Source of the DNA: Pseudoalteromonas spongiae UST010723-006
GTDB lineage: Bacteria; Pseudomonadota; Gammaproteobacteria; Enterobacterales; Alteromonadaceae
Reading direction: 5' to 3'
Length of the DNA stretch: 64,000 nucleotides
NCBI RefSeq assembly: GCF_000238255.3
Contig: NZ_CP011040.1
Coordinates: 1,534,239 to 1,598,238, forward strand
The translations under genes were made by a program, and so were the position numbers. Each line of letters begins with the position of its first letter. Positions within the stretch are counted from its first letter, which is position 1. This document shows, in pieces, positions 16,863 to 26,320 of the stretch. The notes beneath the pieces were generated by a model that made no database searches, was not told the origin of the DNA, and was given only the letters and a program-made list of their open reading frames with translations.

Positions 16863-17831
16863 TTATTCAGCTAAACCAAGTGCTTCAAGGCGCGCTTTTG
16901 CAAGTTGGTAACGTGCGCGTACATCATCAATTTGCGCTGCAGTAAGCTTATTACCTAATGTGCGCAGGCCGCCTTGTTCGTCATTGTGGTGAATACCAAA
17001 TGCAAACTTTAGGTATTCTAATAACAATGGCTGTGCATCAAGGTAAGAAATTGAGTTCATTGCTTGCGAGATTTTATTCGCTTCAGCCCAATTACCGTCA
17101 TTTACATACTCTTGCATGGTTACACTTGCTTTCGGGAAGATACACCCTACACCTGTAATACCGCCACATGCGCCAGCAAGGCCTGCGTGAACGGTTACTG
17201 TGTCTACACCTGCTAAGATTTTTGCATCTTTGTTTTCTAGCATCAGTGTTTCAATAACTGATACGTCCGTTGTTGAGATTTTAAGTGCCGTTACTTCTGG
17301 TAGCGCTGCAAGCTTTCTTAATATATCGGTTGAAAGCGCATGGTAACCCGCTGCATCTGGGTTGTTGTAAGGCATAATTGTGATGCCCGCTTCACGAGCT
17401 GCATCAGCAGCAAGGGCGTAGTAAGCATACATTTCATCATCAGAAGGCGCTTCTTGGGTTTTTGGTGGCATTACCATTACCGTATCTACACCAACTGTTG
17501 CCAACTCTTTTACAATAGTTGCAAGCGCTTCTTTGGTTTCTGCCGTAGCACCACTAATTAAAGGTACGTTAAATTCTTTAGCAACCTCAGAAAGCGCACT
17601 TAGTAGAGAAAGACGCTGCTCAGCGCTTAGGTAGCTGTTTTCACCCAGCGTGCCCGAACCAACAAGCCCACCCATGCGTGTGCCAGCTTTACCTTCAACA
17701 CGTAAAATATCGGCTGCGTACTTTTGAGTTGCAACTAGGTCAATTTCAAGTGCGCCTGTTTCAGTCTCTTTTAACCATGTAAACACGGCAGGCATAACCG
17801 TATAACGCCAATCTGTACTATTTGTTTGCAT
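16863..17831 (-). CDS. DapA/NAL-family aldolase or dehydratase
   Basis: A class I, Schiff-base TIM-barrel enzyme of 322 residues. The family motif appears as GGLVGSGTLGENSYLSAEQR, the tyrosine motif as IMPYNNPDAAGYH, and the Schiff-base Lys as VTALKISTTD. The chain is longer than DapA (about 290) and lacks DapA-specific features, so a catabolic substrate (sugar acid, hydroxyproline or sialic-acid derivative) is more likely than lysine synthesis. It is monocistronic with its own terminator. The palindrome GTATA-AAA-TATAC at 17874-17886, 43 bp upstream of the start, may be its operator. Confidence 0.85.
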   Translation of the reverse strand: MQTNSTDWRYTVMPAVFTWLKETETGALEIDLVATQKYAADILRVEGKAGTRMGGLVGSGTLGENSYLSAEQRLSLLSALSEVAKEFNVPLISGATAETKEALATIVKELATVGVDTVMVMPPKTQEAPSDDEMYAYYALAADAAREAGITIMPYNNPDAAGYHALSTDILRKLAALPEVTALKISTTDVSVIETLMLENKDAKILAGVDTVTVHAGLAGACGGITGVGCIFPKASVTMQEYVNDGNWAEANKISQAMNSISYLDAQPLLLEYLKFAFGIHHNDEQGGLRTLGNKLTAAQIDDVRARYQLAKARLEALGLAE

Positions 17832-18206
17832 CGTATTACCTTTTGTATAAAATCTTTATTGCCCGACTATATCGTATAAAATATACAAAATAAACATTTG
17901 TGTGAAATTGTCTTTAATAAATGCTTAAAATTAGTGAGCTGTAATGAGTTTAGTAAGCATACAATTAGCCTTAACTTAAAGCCTATTTGCCGTAAAAAAA
18001 TCTAAAAAACCCGCCGATTCCATTGCCTAAACCTCCGTTTTTAAATGTGTTTAGTTATCTTTGGCTATTGAAAGGTTTACTAATGCACCTGCGCTATTTA
18101 TAGTTTTGTAAAATTGTAGGCGCATTCACTTTGCCCTTAGCCATTTCACTAATGCCCTTTTGCACTTTTTAAGTGTTAATACGTGCTGCTTATTTATGGA
18201 AATATC
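17832..18206. other. Intergenic region with candidate operator GTATAAAATATAC
   Basis: About 375 bp holding the promoter of the leftward DapA-like gene and of the rightward VOC gene. GTATA-AAA-TATAC at 17874-17886 is a perfect palindrome of the size bound by GntR-type regulators. Nothing else is recognised; no ORF is convincing. Confidence 0.45.
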
Positions 18207-18551
18207 ATGGATGTTATCGATATAAAAACATTTATCCCGAGTAAGGACTACGAGGTCTCTTTATCTTTTTATGCTGAAATTGGCTTTAATTCTGAATATG
18301 TGAGCGATGATCTTACGCTTTTTGAAAATGGCGATTGTCTTTTCTTCTTGCAGCGCTTTTACAACGAAGATTTAGCAAAAAACTTTATGTTGCAAATTTG
18401 CGTTGCAGATATCTATGATGCGTTTGAGTTATGTAGCAACTCAAAATACAAAACTAAAATCTCACCAATCCAACAAATGCCTTGGGGCAAAGTATTTTAT
18501 CTTTGGGGACCTTCGGGCGAACTTTTGCATATTACCCAGTTAGGCAGTTAA
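18207..18551 (+). CDS. VOC (glyoxalase/bleomycin-resistance-fold) protein
   Basis: A 114-residue single-subunit vicinal-oxygen-chelate protein. The ATG at 18207 (MDVIDIKTFIPSKDYEVSL) was chosen over an in-frame one at 18183 because GGAAAT precedes it. Two beta-alpha-beta-beta-beta modules are apparent, with FIPSKDYEVSLSFYAEIGF at the start and WGPSGELLHITQLG at the end. Glu and His near the C-terminus could bind a metal, but the N-terminal metal His of glyoxalases is not evident. It sits 10 bp before an acetyltransferase gene. Substrate unknown. Confidence 0.8.
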   Translation: MDVIDIKTFIPSKDYEVSLSFYAEIGFNSEYVSDDLTLFENGDCLFFLQRFYNEDLAKNFMLQICVADIYDAFELCSNSKYKTKISPIQQMPWGKVFYLWGPSGELLHITQLGS

Positions 18552-18561
18552 TTAACAAAAT

Positions 18562-19011
18562 ATGATAGCTCAACTTACCCATTCAAATAGCGATATTGCT
18601 TCGCACATTTACGCTGTGTTTCAAACTTCTTATAAAATTGAAGCTGCACTAATTGGCACTGATAATTTTCCACCGCTATCGCGCACGCCACAGGATATAG
18701 CAAACTCCAACACCTTGTTTTATGGTTTTTATGAAGGTGACAGCCTTGCAGGTGTTATCGAAATCACATACCAAGACAACCTATTAGAAATAGACAGTTT
18801 AACCGTAGCGCCAGAGCATTTTCGTAAAGGCATTGCAGGAAAACTGATGGAGTATGTGTTAAATGCGTTTGATTTTACCAAAGCTATTGTTGAAACCGCG
18901 CTAGTCACCGCGCCTGCTATTCGTTTATACCAAAAACACGGTTTTAACGAGTTTAAGCGTTTTACACCCAGCCATGGCATTAAAAAAGTGGCGTTAGTAA
19001 AACAACAATAA
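18562..19011 (+). CDS. GNAT-family N-acetyltransferase
   Basis: A 149-residue acetyl-CoA-dependent acetyltransferase. Motif A is FRKGIAGKLMEYVL (about residues 93-106), the pyrophosphate-binding loop, preceded by the strand IDSLTVAPEH. The C-terminal motif is APAIRLYQKHGFNEF. It starts 10 bp after the VOC gene and ends 20 bp before a second GNAT gene, so the three probably form one transcript. The acceptor cannot be predicted. Confidence 0.88.
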   Translation: MIAQLTHSNSDIASHIYAVFQTSYKIEAALIGTDNFPPLSRTPQDIANSNTLFYGFYEGDSLAGVIEITYQDNLLEIDSLTVAPEHFRKGIAGKLMEYVLNAFDFTKAIVETALVTAPAIRLYQKHGFNEFKRFTPSHGIKKVALVKQQ

Positions 19012-19031
19012 TAGAAGACATTTACAACACT

Positions 19032-19520
19032 ATGATTCGACATGCATGCAAGGATGATTGCTTACAATTAGCCGCCCTTTCAATAAAAGTGTGGCTCGAC
19101 ACCTATGCCGTTGAAGGCATAAAGCGCGAATACGCGCAGTATGCCCTTGCTACATTTACTGAAAGCTATTTTAGTTCGTTACTTGATTCGCCAGATTACA
19201 ACTTATTAGTGATTGAAAAAGACCAAGTAATACAAGGCTATGCACTTCTTAATATGAACTCTCACTATCAATCGGCAAATAATGGTTTTGAGCTTGAAAA
19301 ACTGTATATCGATACTCGATTTAAAGGCCAAGGTTTAGGTAAACAACTTTTAACCGCGGTAGAACACGAATTTGGTAACGTGTATTGGCTGTACACTTGG
19401 GTTGAAAACGAGTCTAACGGGTTTTATTTACATTTAGGGTTTCGCAAAATTGGCCAACTCAATTTTGAATTTGCTGGCACACAAATCGAAAATAACGTTT
19501 ATCAATCAGCGCTTTTCTAA
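19032..19520 (+). CDS. GNAT-family N-acetyltransferase
   Basis: A 162-residue acetyltransferase starting MIRHACKDDCLQLAALS. Motif A is LYIDTRFKGQGLGKQLLTAV, with the loop Q-G-L-G-K, and motif B is VENESNGFYLHLGFRKIG. This is the typical RimI/PhinoT-like small-molecule type. It follows the previous GNAT gene by 20 bp. Acceptor unknown; the two neighbours share little sequence beyond the fold, so they are not a recent duplication. Confidence 0.88.
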   Translation: MIRHACKDDCLQLAALSIKVWLDTYAVEGIKREYAQYALATFTESYFSSLLDSPDYNLLVIEKDQVIQGYALLNMNSHYQSANNGFELEKLYIDTRFKGQGLGKQLLTAVEHEFGNVYWLYTWVENESNGFYLHLGFRKIGQLNFEFAGTQIENNVYQSALF

Positions 19521-19623
19521 CATACAATTGCGCCATCATAATACTTTGCTTGTTTATCATATTTAATCAGCAAGCACTCCAAAGCCCCATAAAGGGCGAT
19601 TAGCCAAAAATAATTGAGGTAAA

Positions 19624-20127
19624 ATGGCCGTTTTAGAAATACTAAAAGCTCCAAACGAGAAATTAAAAGTTAACGCCGAAAAGGTAGCCGATGTTGCAAG
19701 CGTGCAAACTTTAATTGATGACATGCTAGATACCATGTATCACACCGACGATGGCATTGGGCTTGCCGCGACACAAGTAGGCAGAAGCGAAGCCATTATC
19801 ATTATTGATATTTCTGAGCAACGAGATGCACCACTCATTCTAATTAACCCAGAGGTTGTAAGTGGTAACCACAAAGAAATGGGGCAAGAAGGCTGTTTAT
19901 CAGTTCCTGGTTACTACGCAGACGTAGAGCGTTATACCGAAGTAACCGTTAAAGGTTTAGACCGCACAGGCAAAGAAGTAACCATTGAAAGTGATGATTT
20001 TCTTGCCATTGTATTGCAACATGAAATCGATCATTTAAAAGGTAAGTTGTTTATTGACTACCTTTCGCCTTTAAAGCAAAAAATGGCACTTAAAAAGGTC
20101 AAAAAAACAATTAAGTCAGTTGCTTGA
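19624..20127 (+). CDS. def: Peptide deformylase
   Basis: Removes the N-formyl group from nascent proteins. It has 167 residues with all three signature motifs: GIGLAATQVG (motif 1), EGCLSVP (motif 2, metal Cys) and LQHEIDHLKG (motif 3, HEIDH). The start MAVLEILKAPNEKLK follows GAGG 8 bases upstream. In gammaproteobacteria the housekeeping def usually lies beside fmt; here it stands alone, so it may be a second, accessory copy, which is inference. Confidence 0.96.
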   Translation: MAVLEILKAPNEKLKVNAEKVADVASVQTLIDDMLDTMYHTDDGIGLAATQVGRSEAIIIIDISEQRDAPLILINPEVVSGNHKEMGQEGCLSVPGYYADVERYTEVTVKGLDRTGKEVTIESDDFLAIVLQHEIDHLKGKLFIDYLSPLKQKMALKKVKKTIKSVA

Positions 20128-20265
20128 TAAGGTTTGTTTTTAAAAAATGATTAGCGAAATAACCATGTAATTAACAAAAAAACCGCTATGTTTATTAGAT
20201 TAATAAACAGCGAAACTTTTATGAATTACTATGTTAAATCAATCACACATACTTGAAGGTGCAAT

Positions 20266-20727
20266 ATGCAAATTAATGTTTCAACAGAAATAAATTGCGC
20301 GAAAGAGCAGGTATGGCAAGCAATCACCGACATCGACAACTGTAAAAATATGATTGATGCAATCATTGACTTAACAGTATTAGAGCGGCCAGAAACTGGG
20401 TTAGTAGGCTTAAAGTGGACAGAAACCCGCGAGATGTTTGGCAAAGAAGCAAGCGAAACCATGTGGATAACCGAAGCAGTAGAAGGCCAATATTATTGCA
20501 CCCGCGCTGAAAACTGTGGTGCGGTATACCTGACTAAAATGGCAGTAACAGAAACTGACGGGATCACCCGTTTGTCCATGTCGTTTTCTGGTCAATCAAT
20601 GACATTTATTGGTAAGCTAATCTCGGGAATTATGGGTTTATTAATGAAAAAATCGTTAGTAAAAATGCTCGAGAAAGACCTGCAAGATATAAAACAACAC
20701 CTCGAAAATAAAAACAAAAAGGGTTAG
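20266..20727 (+). CDS. SRPBCC (START-like) family protein
   Basis: A 153-residue protein of the polyketide-cyclase/START fold. The N-terminus (MQINVSTEINCAKEQVWQAITDIDNCKNMI) is the characteristic first strand-helix unit, a central beta-sheet follows, and a long C-terminal helix (MLEKDLQDIKQHLENKNKKG) closes the cavity. Such proteins bind hydrophobic ligands or act as small hydrolases or cyclases. It appears monocistronic; a hairpin follows at 20718-20742. Ligand unknown. Confidence 0.82.
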   Translation: MQINVSTEINCAKEQVWQAITDIDNCKNMIDAIIDLTVLERPETGLVGLKWTETREMFGKEASETMWITEAVEGQYYCTRAENCGAVYLTKMAVTETDGITRLSMSFSGQSMTFIGKLISGIMGLLMKKSLVKMLEKDLQDIKQHLENKNKKG

Positions 20728-20742
20728 CTTACGCTAACCCTT
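20718..20742. terminator. Hairpin after SRPBCC gene
   Basis: AAGGGTTAGC-TTAC-GCTAACCCTT, perfect stem overlapping the end of the gene. The T-run on the plus strand is poor; read leftwards the A-rich flank gives a T-run, so it may also act for the leftward iadA-like operon. Confidence 0.65.
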
Positions 20743-20778
20743 GGGATTATATCATCAAGTCGGTTTATTAACCTGAAT

Positions 20779-21954
20779 TCAGGTTGCGCTATTAAAAAAT
20801 CCATTCGCAACGATTTGGCTGTCTTCAATCATTTTTTTGCCATTGCACCATAGGCTGTGCACGGTTAAATCTGATTGACGGAGCAGCACCACATCGGCAT
20901 CACCGTTTTGCTTAAGCTCGCCCTTATTCAGGCCAAGAATGCGCGCGGGGTTTATCGTAATTGCGCTTAATGCCTTTTCAATCGGCACATTAAACTGTTT
21001 TACCGCCTGCTGAAATGAACTTAGCAATGACAGCTCAGTACCCACTTCAAAACCGACTAGCTCATTTTGCTCATTATAAATTGGTAAACTCGCGTGACCG
21101 TCTGAACTCATGGTGAGCTGCGCGACATTCACCCCTTTATCTAAGCAATACGCAAGGGCTTCGGCCGCGGCAAGCTCGCCATTAGCCAAATCGTATTCGG
21201 TAGTGCTGGTCGTAAAGTCGATGGTGCCACCCGCACGGCAAAATTCAATGCCCGCAGTTAATAGCTCTGCATTACGGTTCATATGTGTTGGGTAAAACTG
21301 CGAGTGCGGAATATCCGTGTTATTGGCCACATCATGAAGCAAATTAACATGCGTTTTGCCCGACCCAACATGAATCGATACGGTGCCGCGTTTACCACTT
21401 AAAAGGCCTGCAGTTCTGGCTTCGGCGGCAACTTCAGCGAGTTGCTGCGTAGTAATTTGGCGACCGCGATGATCGCTAATGGCTACTTCACCCAAACCAA
21501 TCACTTCATCCACATACATAATGTCGTGGCTAATGCTTTCGCCCAGTGTTTTTGCGGGTAAATGATACGAACCAGTATGACAAAAAGCGTTTAAGCCTTC
21601 TTGCTTTAACCCTTTTGCTTTGGCGATTAAGTCGCTGTGAGTGCGGCTAACATCATCGGTACCAAGCGCACCAACCACCGTTGTAATGCCTGCGATGGTG
21701 GCATCCGTTAAGTTCATTTCTGGTGTGCGGCTGGCAAAACCCGCTTCGCCACCGCCGCCACTAATGTGCACCAGAGAATCAACAAAGCCAGGCGCTACAA
21801 TTAAATCGCTGCCATCAATCACCTCACACGCAACATTGGTATCAAGGTTAATGTCAGCTTCGATTGCAATAATTTTTGTGCCTGCAATAAGCACGTCTTG
21901 TTTGCCGAGTCTTTTAGGGGAATAACACTCGGCCTGCTTAATTAGAGTTAACAT
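20779..21954 (-). CDS. iadA: Isoaspartyl dipeptidase-like amidohydrolase
   Basis: A 391-residue amidohydrolase aligned by eye over its full length to E. coli IadA, which splits beta-aspartyl dipeptides. Substrate-site features are kept: GGGGEAG, TGSYHLPAKT, AISDHRGR, THMNRN and SSDGHAS. Two metal-site positions differ. The first His of the HxH motif is Leu61 (LVH instead of HVH), and the carboxylated-Lys position is Glu156 (GLGEVAISDHR). It is last in a leftward operon behind a carrier and a TonB receptor, near a divergent cyanophycinase. That context predicts hydrolysis of beta-Asp-Arg released from cyanophycin. Activity with the altered metal site is untested. Confidence 0.88.
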   Translation of the reverse strand: MLTLIKQAECYSPKRLGKQDVLIAGTKIIAIEADINLDTNVACEVIDGSDLIVAPGFVDSLVHISGGGGEAGFASRTPEMNLTDATIAGITTVVGALGTDDVSRTHSDLIAKAKGLKQEGLNAFCHTGSYHLPAKTLGESISHDIMYVDEVIGLGEVAISDHRGRQITTQQLAEVAAEARTAGLLSGKRGTVSIHVGSGKTHVNLLHDVANNTDIPHSQFYPTHMNRNAELLTAGIEFCRAGGTIDFTTSTTEYDLANGELAAAEALAYCLDKGVNVAQLTMSSDGHASLPIYNEQNELVGFEVGTELSLLSSFQQAVKQFNVPIEKALSAITINPARILGLNKGELKQNGDADVVLLRQSDLTVHSLWCNGKKMIEDSQIVANGFFNSAT

Positions 21955-21960
21955 AATGTT

Positions 21961-23361
21961 TTATTGATAATTTATAAGATGCGCAACAATGACCACTGCG
22001 CTTGCTAAAGAGAATAAAAACAACATAAAGCGCCAAATGAATTGCGCCCATTCGTTCCATGAAAGTTTTACAACGCCTAAACAGCCAATCAAACTCGCTG
22101 ACGTTGGGATAATAATATTGGTTAGGCCATCACCTAGCTGAAATGCCAGCACCGCTGTTTGACGCGATACGCCAATTAAGTCAGCAAGTGGCGCCATAAT
22201 TGGCATAGTTATCGCGGCTTGACCTGAACCCGATGAGACAAAAAAGTTAAACACTGATTGGAATAAATACATAAACCAAGCAGCTATCACATCGGGCACA
22301 TGCGAGATAAACGACGCCGCATAATAAAGTAGCGTATTGAGTAATGAGTACTCGGCTAAATCGCCACCGCCTAGCAATAGCACTAAACCTTTTGCAAGGC
22401 CAACTAATAGCGCAGCTGGCAGTAGTTCGGCACTGCCATGTTTAAACGCGGCCACCGACTCTTCAATGCTCTGCCTGTTGCCAAGCTTGGCAACAATCGC
22501 CACAACTAAACCCAAAACAAAAAACTGGGTAGCAAGTTCGGGAATGTAATAGCCTTTTGCCGTAACACCATAAATCACCCAAACAATCACTGCTAAAAAG
22601 GTCACTAACAGTAGCTTGTCGGTATTGGTGAGCGCAGCTTGCGCGGTATTTTCAGGCAATTGTTCAATGTTACGAATGCTCGCTGCGTAGCGCACGGTAA
22701 ATACCATGCCAACAAAAATAAACACTGCCGCAATGGCGGTACGCAACTCTGCACCTGAAAAGACAGGTAAGCCTGCAATACTTTGCGCAATGGCAATACT
22801 AAACGGGTTCATAGGTGACGCCGCAAAACCAATTTGCGTTGCCACATACGTCACCAGCACAGTTACTTGCGCGTTATAACCAAGCTTTTTCATGATCGGA
22901 AAGAGCACAATACAAAATGCAATGGCCTCTTCACCCATACCAAAAATAGCGCCGCCTAACGCAAAGGTGATAAACAAACTAGGTATAAACAGCCAATCAA
23001 TACGGGTAGTAGAGCTAATAAGCGCCATAATGCCGTTATCAATGGCTTTGGTATGCATTAGCACACCAAATGCACCACCAGTAATTAAAATAAACGCAAT
23101 TACGCCAATTGCTGCGCCATTTCTATCACCGCTGACTAGGCCTTCAAAAAGAATATTAAGTAGGCCTGCATCACCGTTCGTTGCAAACAGCGCCGCTGGC
23201 TGAGGGCTTACCGCTTGACTAAATTGCGCCAGTGATACGGTAGCACCTTGGCTGATACCGTCGAATTTACCCGGCAATACAAAGAAAGACACGAGATAGC
23301 AAAGCCCTGCGATCACTAACAAAATAACGAACGCATCAGGCATTTTAAATTGTTGTTTCAT
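21961..23361 (-). CDS. YfcC/DcuC-type inner-membrane carrier
   Basis: A 466-residue carrier of the ion-transporter superfamily with about 12 TM helices. The ATG at 23361 (MKQQFKMPDAFVILLVIAG) is preferred over a GTG at 23391. Family features include ITGGAFGVLMHT, GMGEEAIAFCIVLFPI, SSGSGQAAITMPIMAPL and GDGLTNIIIPTSASLIGCLG. Relatives move dicarboxylates, arginine/ornithine or peptides. It lies 7 bp upstream of the dipeptidase gene, so it probably brings the dipeptide (or its products) into the cytoplasm. A hairpin separates it from the receptor gene. Confidence 0.87.
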   Translation of the reverse strand: MKQQFKMPDAFVILLVIAGLCYLVSFFVLPGKFDGISQGATVSLAQFSQAVSPQPAALFATNGDAGLLNILFEGLVSGDRNGAAIGVIAFILITGGAFGVLMHTKAIDNGIMALISSTTRIDWLFIPSLFITFALGGAIFGMGEEAIAFCIVLFPIMKKLGYNAQVTVLVTYVATQIGFAASPMNPFSIAIAQSIAGLPVFSGAELRTAIAAVFIFVGMVFTVRYAASIRNIEQLPENTAQAALTNTDKLLLVTFLAVIVWVIYGVTAKGYYIPELATQFFVLGLVVAIVAKLGNRQSIEESVAAFKHGSAELLPAALLVGLAKGLVLLLGGGDLAEYSLLNTLLYYAASFISHVPDVIAAWFMYLFQSVFNFFVSSGSGQAAITMPIMAPLADLIGVSRQTAVLAFQLGDGLTNIIIPTSASLIGCLGVVKLSWNEWAQFIWRFMLFLFSLASAVVIVAHLINYQ

Positions 23362-23373
23362 GTGTGTTTTTAA

Positions 23374-23391
23374 AAGTGGGGTTACCCCCAC
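23374..23391 (-). promoter_or_regulatory. Intercistronic hairpin between receptor and carrier genes
   Basis: AGTGGGG-GTAA-CCCCACT read leftwards, followed by TTTT. It could be a leaky terminator or an mRNA-stability hairpin giving more receptor than carrier. Confidence 0.6.
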
Positions 23392-23398
23392 TAGCCCA

Positions 23399-26320
23399 TT
23401 AGAAACGGTAAGTTACACCAAGGTTATACGTTGTACCGTAAGCATCGTGATTAATTGAGTCAAAACCACGTGATGAGCCGTAAACGCTCGGTGGCTTTTT
23501 ATCGAATAAGTTATCGATACTGGCGCGGATCATCACTGAATCTGATACTTCATAACCCGCACTTAAGTCCACCACAGTCCAGCTTTTCACATCGCGCTGT
23601 TCATTGTCATCTAATTCGCCAAGTTCAATTAACTCGTCGATTTCACGGTCGCGTAAACCTTCTATATCATCTTGATAACTATCAGTATAGTTTGCACCAA
23701 ACGAGATGTAATAACGCTCTGCATCAAATGAAATTGAAAAACGACCGATATTTTCAGGGTAGCGGAATGTGCCAACAAGTTGCTCAATGTCGTCTGAGCC
23801 CGGCTTATTACGGTCGTAATCAAGGTAGTGAGTGGCGTCGAGTTTTAACGTTAAATCACCCGCATCAAAACGAAAACGCTGATCAATTTTAATGTCTAAA
23901 CCACGAATATCTTGGCTACCAGTGTTTTCTAATTGAATCACATGGTCGCGATAGAACTCTAGGCTTGCTGAACGTGGACTATCCCCTCTGACATACTTAT
24001 CCAAAATTTCATATAAGTTTGCACCCGCCTCATCAATGCGCAGGCCGCTATCATCCCAGTAACGACACACGTTTTCACCGTATGAAATACCCATTTCACC
24101 ATTAGGAACTAACCCACAGTGGCGCAATGAGTCATCAGTAATAGCACGGGCAAGTACCCCTGTCATATTGGTATCAATGACATCGTCGTAATTAAATTGC
24201 CAGTAATCTAATGTGATGGTGGTATCGCGGCTTGGGCTCCATGCAAAACCTAGTGAGAGTGACTCAGATTCCTCTGCATTTAATTCGCTGTTACCAAGCT
24301 CTAGGCTATTTACCGTCACTTGTGTGCCGTCACCTTCACAGTATAAATCAGCTACCGCTTGGTTTGCGCCACAATCAAAGGTTGATGTGGTTGTTCTGAG
24401 TTTTACACCTGCTTGGGTAAGCGAAGGTGCTCTAAACGAGGTTGCCCACGCTGCGCGTAACATTACTGAATCAACTGGGCGATAGCTTATGCTCACTTTA
24501 GGATTAAAAGTTGAGCCAAAGTCATCAAAATGGTCATAACGCCCTGCAAGTTGCATTTCAATTTTGTCACCTACTGGTACATAAAGCTCGGCAAATGCAC
24601 CAAGTTGTGTGCGCTCAGCTTCGGCAATGCTCGAACCATAACCAAATACATCAACAAGGTAGCTATTGTTTGCATTTGCTACCGCGTTCGCTGACGGAAA
24701 ATCTGAAAGTTCTTCTTTGCGGGCTTCAAGGCCAAATGACGATTGAATGTCGCTATCACCAATTGTCATTAGTTCGCCAGAAAGCGTGAAATCCCAACCG
24801 TAAACACGGCTTTTACCGTTACGCGTTGGCGTTTCTTGCGTAAGCGCTAAGGTCGCATCGTTAGTGCCATCCCCCACTAAAAATGGGTTATAAAAATCAA
24901 GTAATGAGCCTGCACCACAGCTAATATCACCATTGTTTTGCTGTGCAATGGTGCCATCTGAACACAGCTCACCTGCTATTGCTGCATGGAATTTATAACG
25001 GTTGTAAACGCCCTTTACAGCTACTTGATCTGAACGTGATTCAGAAAACATGATGCCTGTTTCCCAATCCCAATCTGCTAATTTCCCTTCAAGGCTAGAA
25101 ACAAAACGCATATTTTCAGATTCAACCTCTACTGTGCGTGGGTCGTTAAAGCGTGCACTAAATCTGAAGCCAAATTGCTCTTGTCCAAGCAAAGTATCAA
25201 ACGGCTCAATATACAGCGAATCAAGTAATGGGTTATCACCGTTAGCACCGTTATAAATAAACAAGGCATCTTCTTTAATCCAAGGACCTTCGCTGTCATC
25301 ATCTCGGTTGATTGCCGCAGGCGTTGAATACGCGGTAGATTTAGTTTTGCTGTAGAACATTTCGGTATTCCAAACAAAGTCGCCCACAGCTTGGTTAAAC
25401 ATAAAACCGCCCGACATACTTTCAAACGGTGCGCGTAATACATCGTCTTGATTACCGTAGTAAGCACAAATTTGCTCGCCGTATTCGGTTGTAACCAGCT
25501 CAGTTAAGCAGCCAGGTGCAGGCTGTTCATTACCATCACGGCTGCTGTAGTAATAAATATTTGGCGTGTTTTCAAGCTTTGGTAAGTATGAATAGCTGTT
25601 AACTAAATTAGGCGATGCAAGGTAATCGCGGTCACTTGCATTAAACTGGTTACGGTCATAATAATCGGCAAATACGGTTAAGTTACCTTCGCCAATTTTG
25701 GTGCCCCAAATAAGATTAATTTGTTTTTTACTTTCATCTGAATCTTCAAAGCTATCACCGTAACTCACTTCAACTTCACCGCCATCAAAGTCTTTTTTCA
25801 AGATGTAGTTAATCACACCCGCCACCGCATCTGCACCATAAATTGCCGACGCACCTGTCGCTAAGATTTCAACGCGCTCGATTGCTGCCAGTGGAATAGA
25901 GTTTACATCGACAAAGTTTTGCGTGCCTGCGGCAAATGAACTTGGCGCAACGCGACGACCATTAATCAGCGTAAGAGTTGCTGATGGGCCCATACCACGT
26001 AAGCTTGCTGCGGCTTGCCCTGCTGGTGTAGAGGTTGATGTACTACCACTTTCACTGGTTGAGAATGTGCCTGCGCCACCTTTTAGCTGAGGAATATCTT
26101 GCAGTAATTCGTATATGGATGAAGCGCCTGAACGCTCGATGTCTTCGGCACTTAAAATTGTGATTGGTTGGGTGCCTTCAAGGTCAACGCCTTTAATGCG
26201 TGAACCGGTTATTTCAATGCGCTCAACTGATACTTCTTCTGAGTTTTTGGATTCTTGCTCTGCAGCCTGTGCTGACACTGACAGTGCCGCAAAAATGGCT
26301 AGGGTTAACTTGTTATACAT
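23399..26320 (-). CDS. TonB-dependent outer-membrane receptor
   Basis: A 973-residue outer-membrane receptor. A signal peptide (MYNKLTLAIFAALSVSAQAA) precedes a plug domain (about 45-185: QPITILSAEDIERSGASSIYELLQDIP, LRGMGPSATLTLINGRRVAP and GASAIYGADAVAGVINYILKK are standard plug motifs). A 22-strand barrel follows and ends in Phe (NLGVTYRF). It is the first gene of the leftward operon with the carrier and dipeptidase, opposite an exported cyanophycinase. It most likely imports short isopeptides. No N-terminal STN domain is seen, so direct sigma-factor signalling is unlikely. Confidence 0.93.
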   Translation of the reverse strand: MYNKLTLAIFAALSVSAQAAEQESKNSEEVSVERIEITGSRIKGVDLEGTQPITILSAEDIERSGASSIYELLQDIPQLKGGAGTFSTSESGSTSTSTPAGQAAASLRGMGPSATLTLINGRRVAPSSFAAGTQNFVDVNSIPLAAIERVEILATGASAIYGADAVAGVINYILKKDFDGGEVEVSYGDSFEDSDESKKQINLIWGTKIGEGNLTVFADYYDRNQFNASDRDYLASPNLVNSYSYLPKLENTPNIYYYSSRDGNEQPAPGCLTELVTTEYGEQICAYYGNQDDVLRAPFESMSGGFMFNQAVGDFVWNTEMFYSKTKSTAYSTPAAINRDDDSEGPWIKEDALFIYNGANGDNPLLDSLYIEPFDTLLGQEQFGFRFSARFNDPRTVEVESENMRFVSSLEGKLADWDWETGIMFSESRSDQVAVKGVYNRYKFHAAIAGELCSDGTIAQQNNGDISCGAGSLLDFYNPFLVGDGTNDATLALTQETPTRNGKSRVYGWDFTLSGELMTIGDSDIQSSFGLEARKEELSDFPSANAVANANNSYLVDVFGYGSSIAEAERTQLGAFAELYVPVGDKIEMQLAGRYDHFDDFGSTFNPKVSISYRPVDSVMLRAAWATSFRAPSLTQAGVKLRTTTSTFDCGANQAVADLYCEGDGTQVTVNSLELGNSELNAEESESLSLGFAWSPSRDTTITLDYWQFNYDDVIDTNMTGVLARAITDDSLRHCGLVPNGEMGISYGENVCRYWDDSGLRIDEAGANLYEILDKYVRGDSPRSASLEFYRDHVIQLENTGSQDIRGLDIKIDQRFRFDAGDLTLKLDATHYLDYDRNKPGSDDIEQLVGTFRYPENIGRFSISFDAERYYISFGANYTDSYQDDIEGLRDREIDELIELGELDDNEQRDVKSWTVVDLSAGYEVSDSVMIRASIDNLFDKKPPSVYGSSRGFDSINHDAYGTTYNLGVTYRF

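Noticed and set aside
25129..25467. 112-codon ORF overlapping the TonB receptor gene
   Set aside because: Alternate-frame shadow of a clearly supported 973-residue receptor gene.
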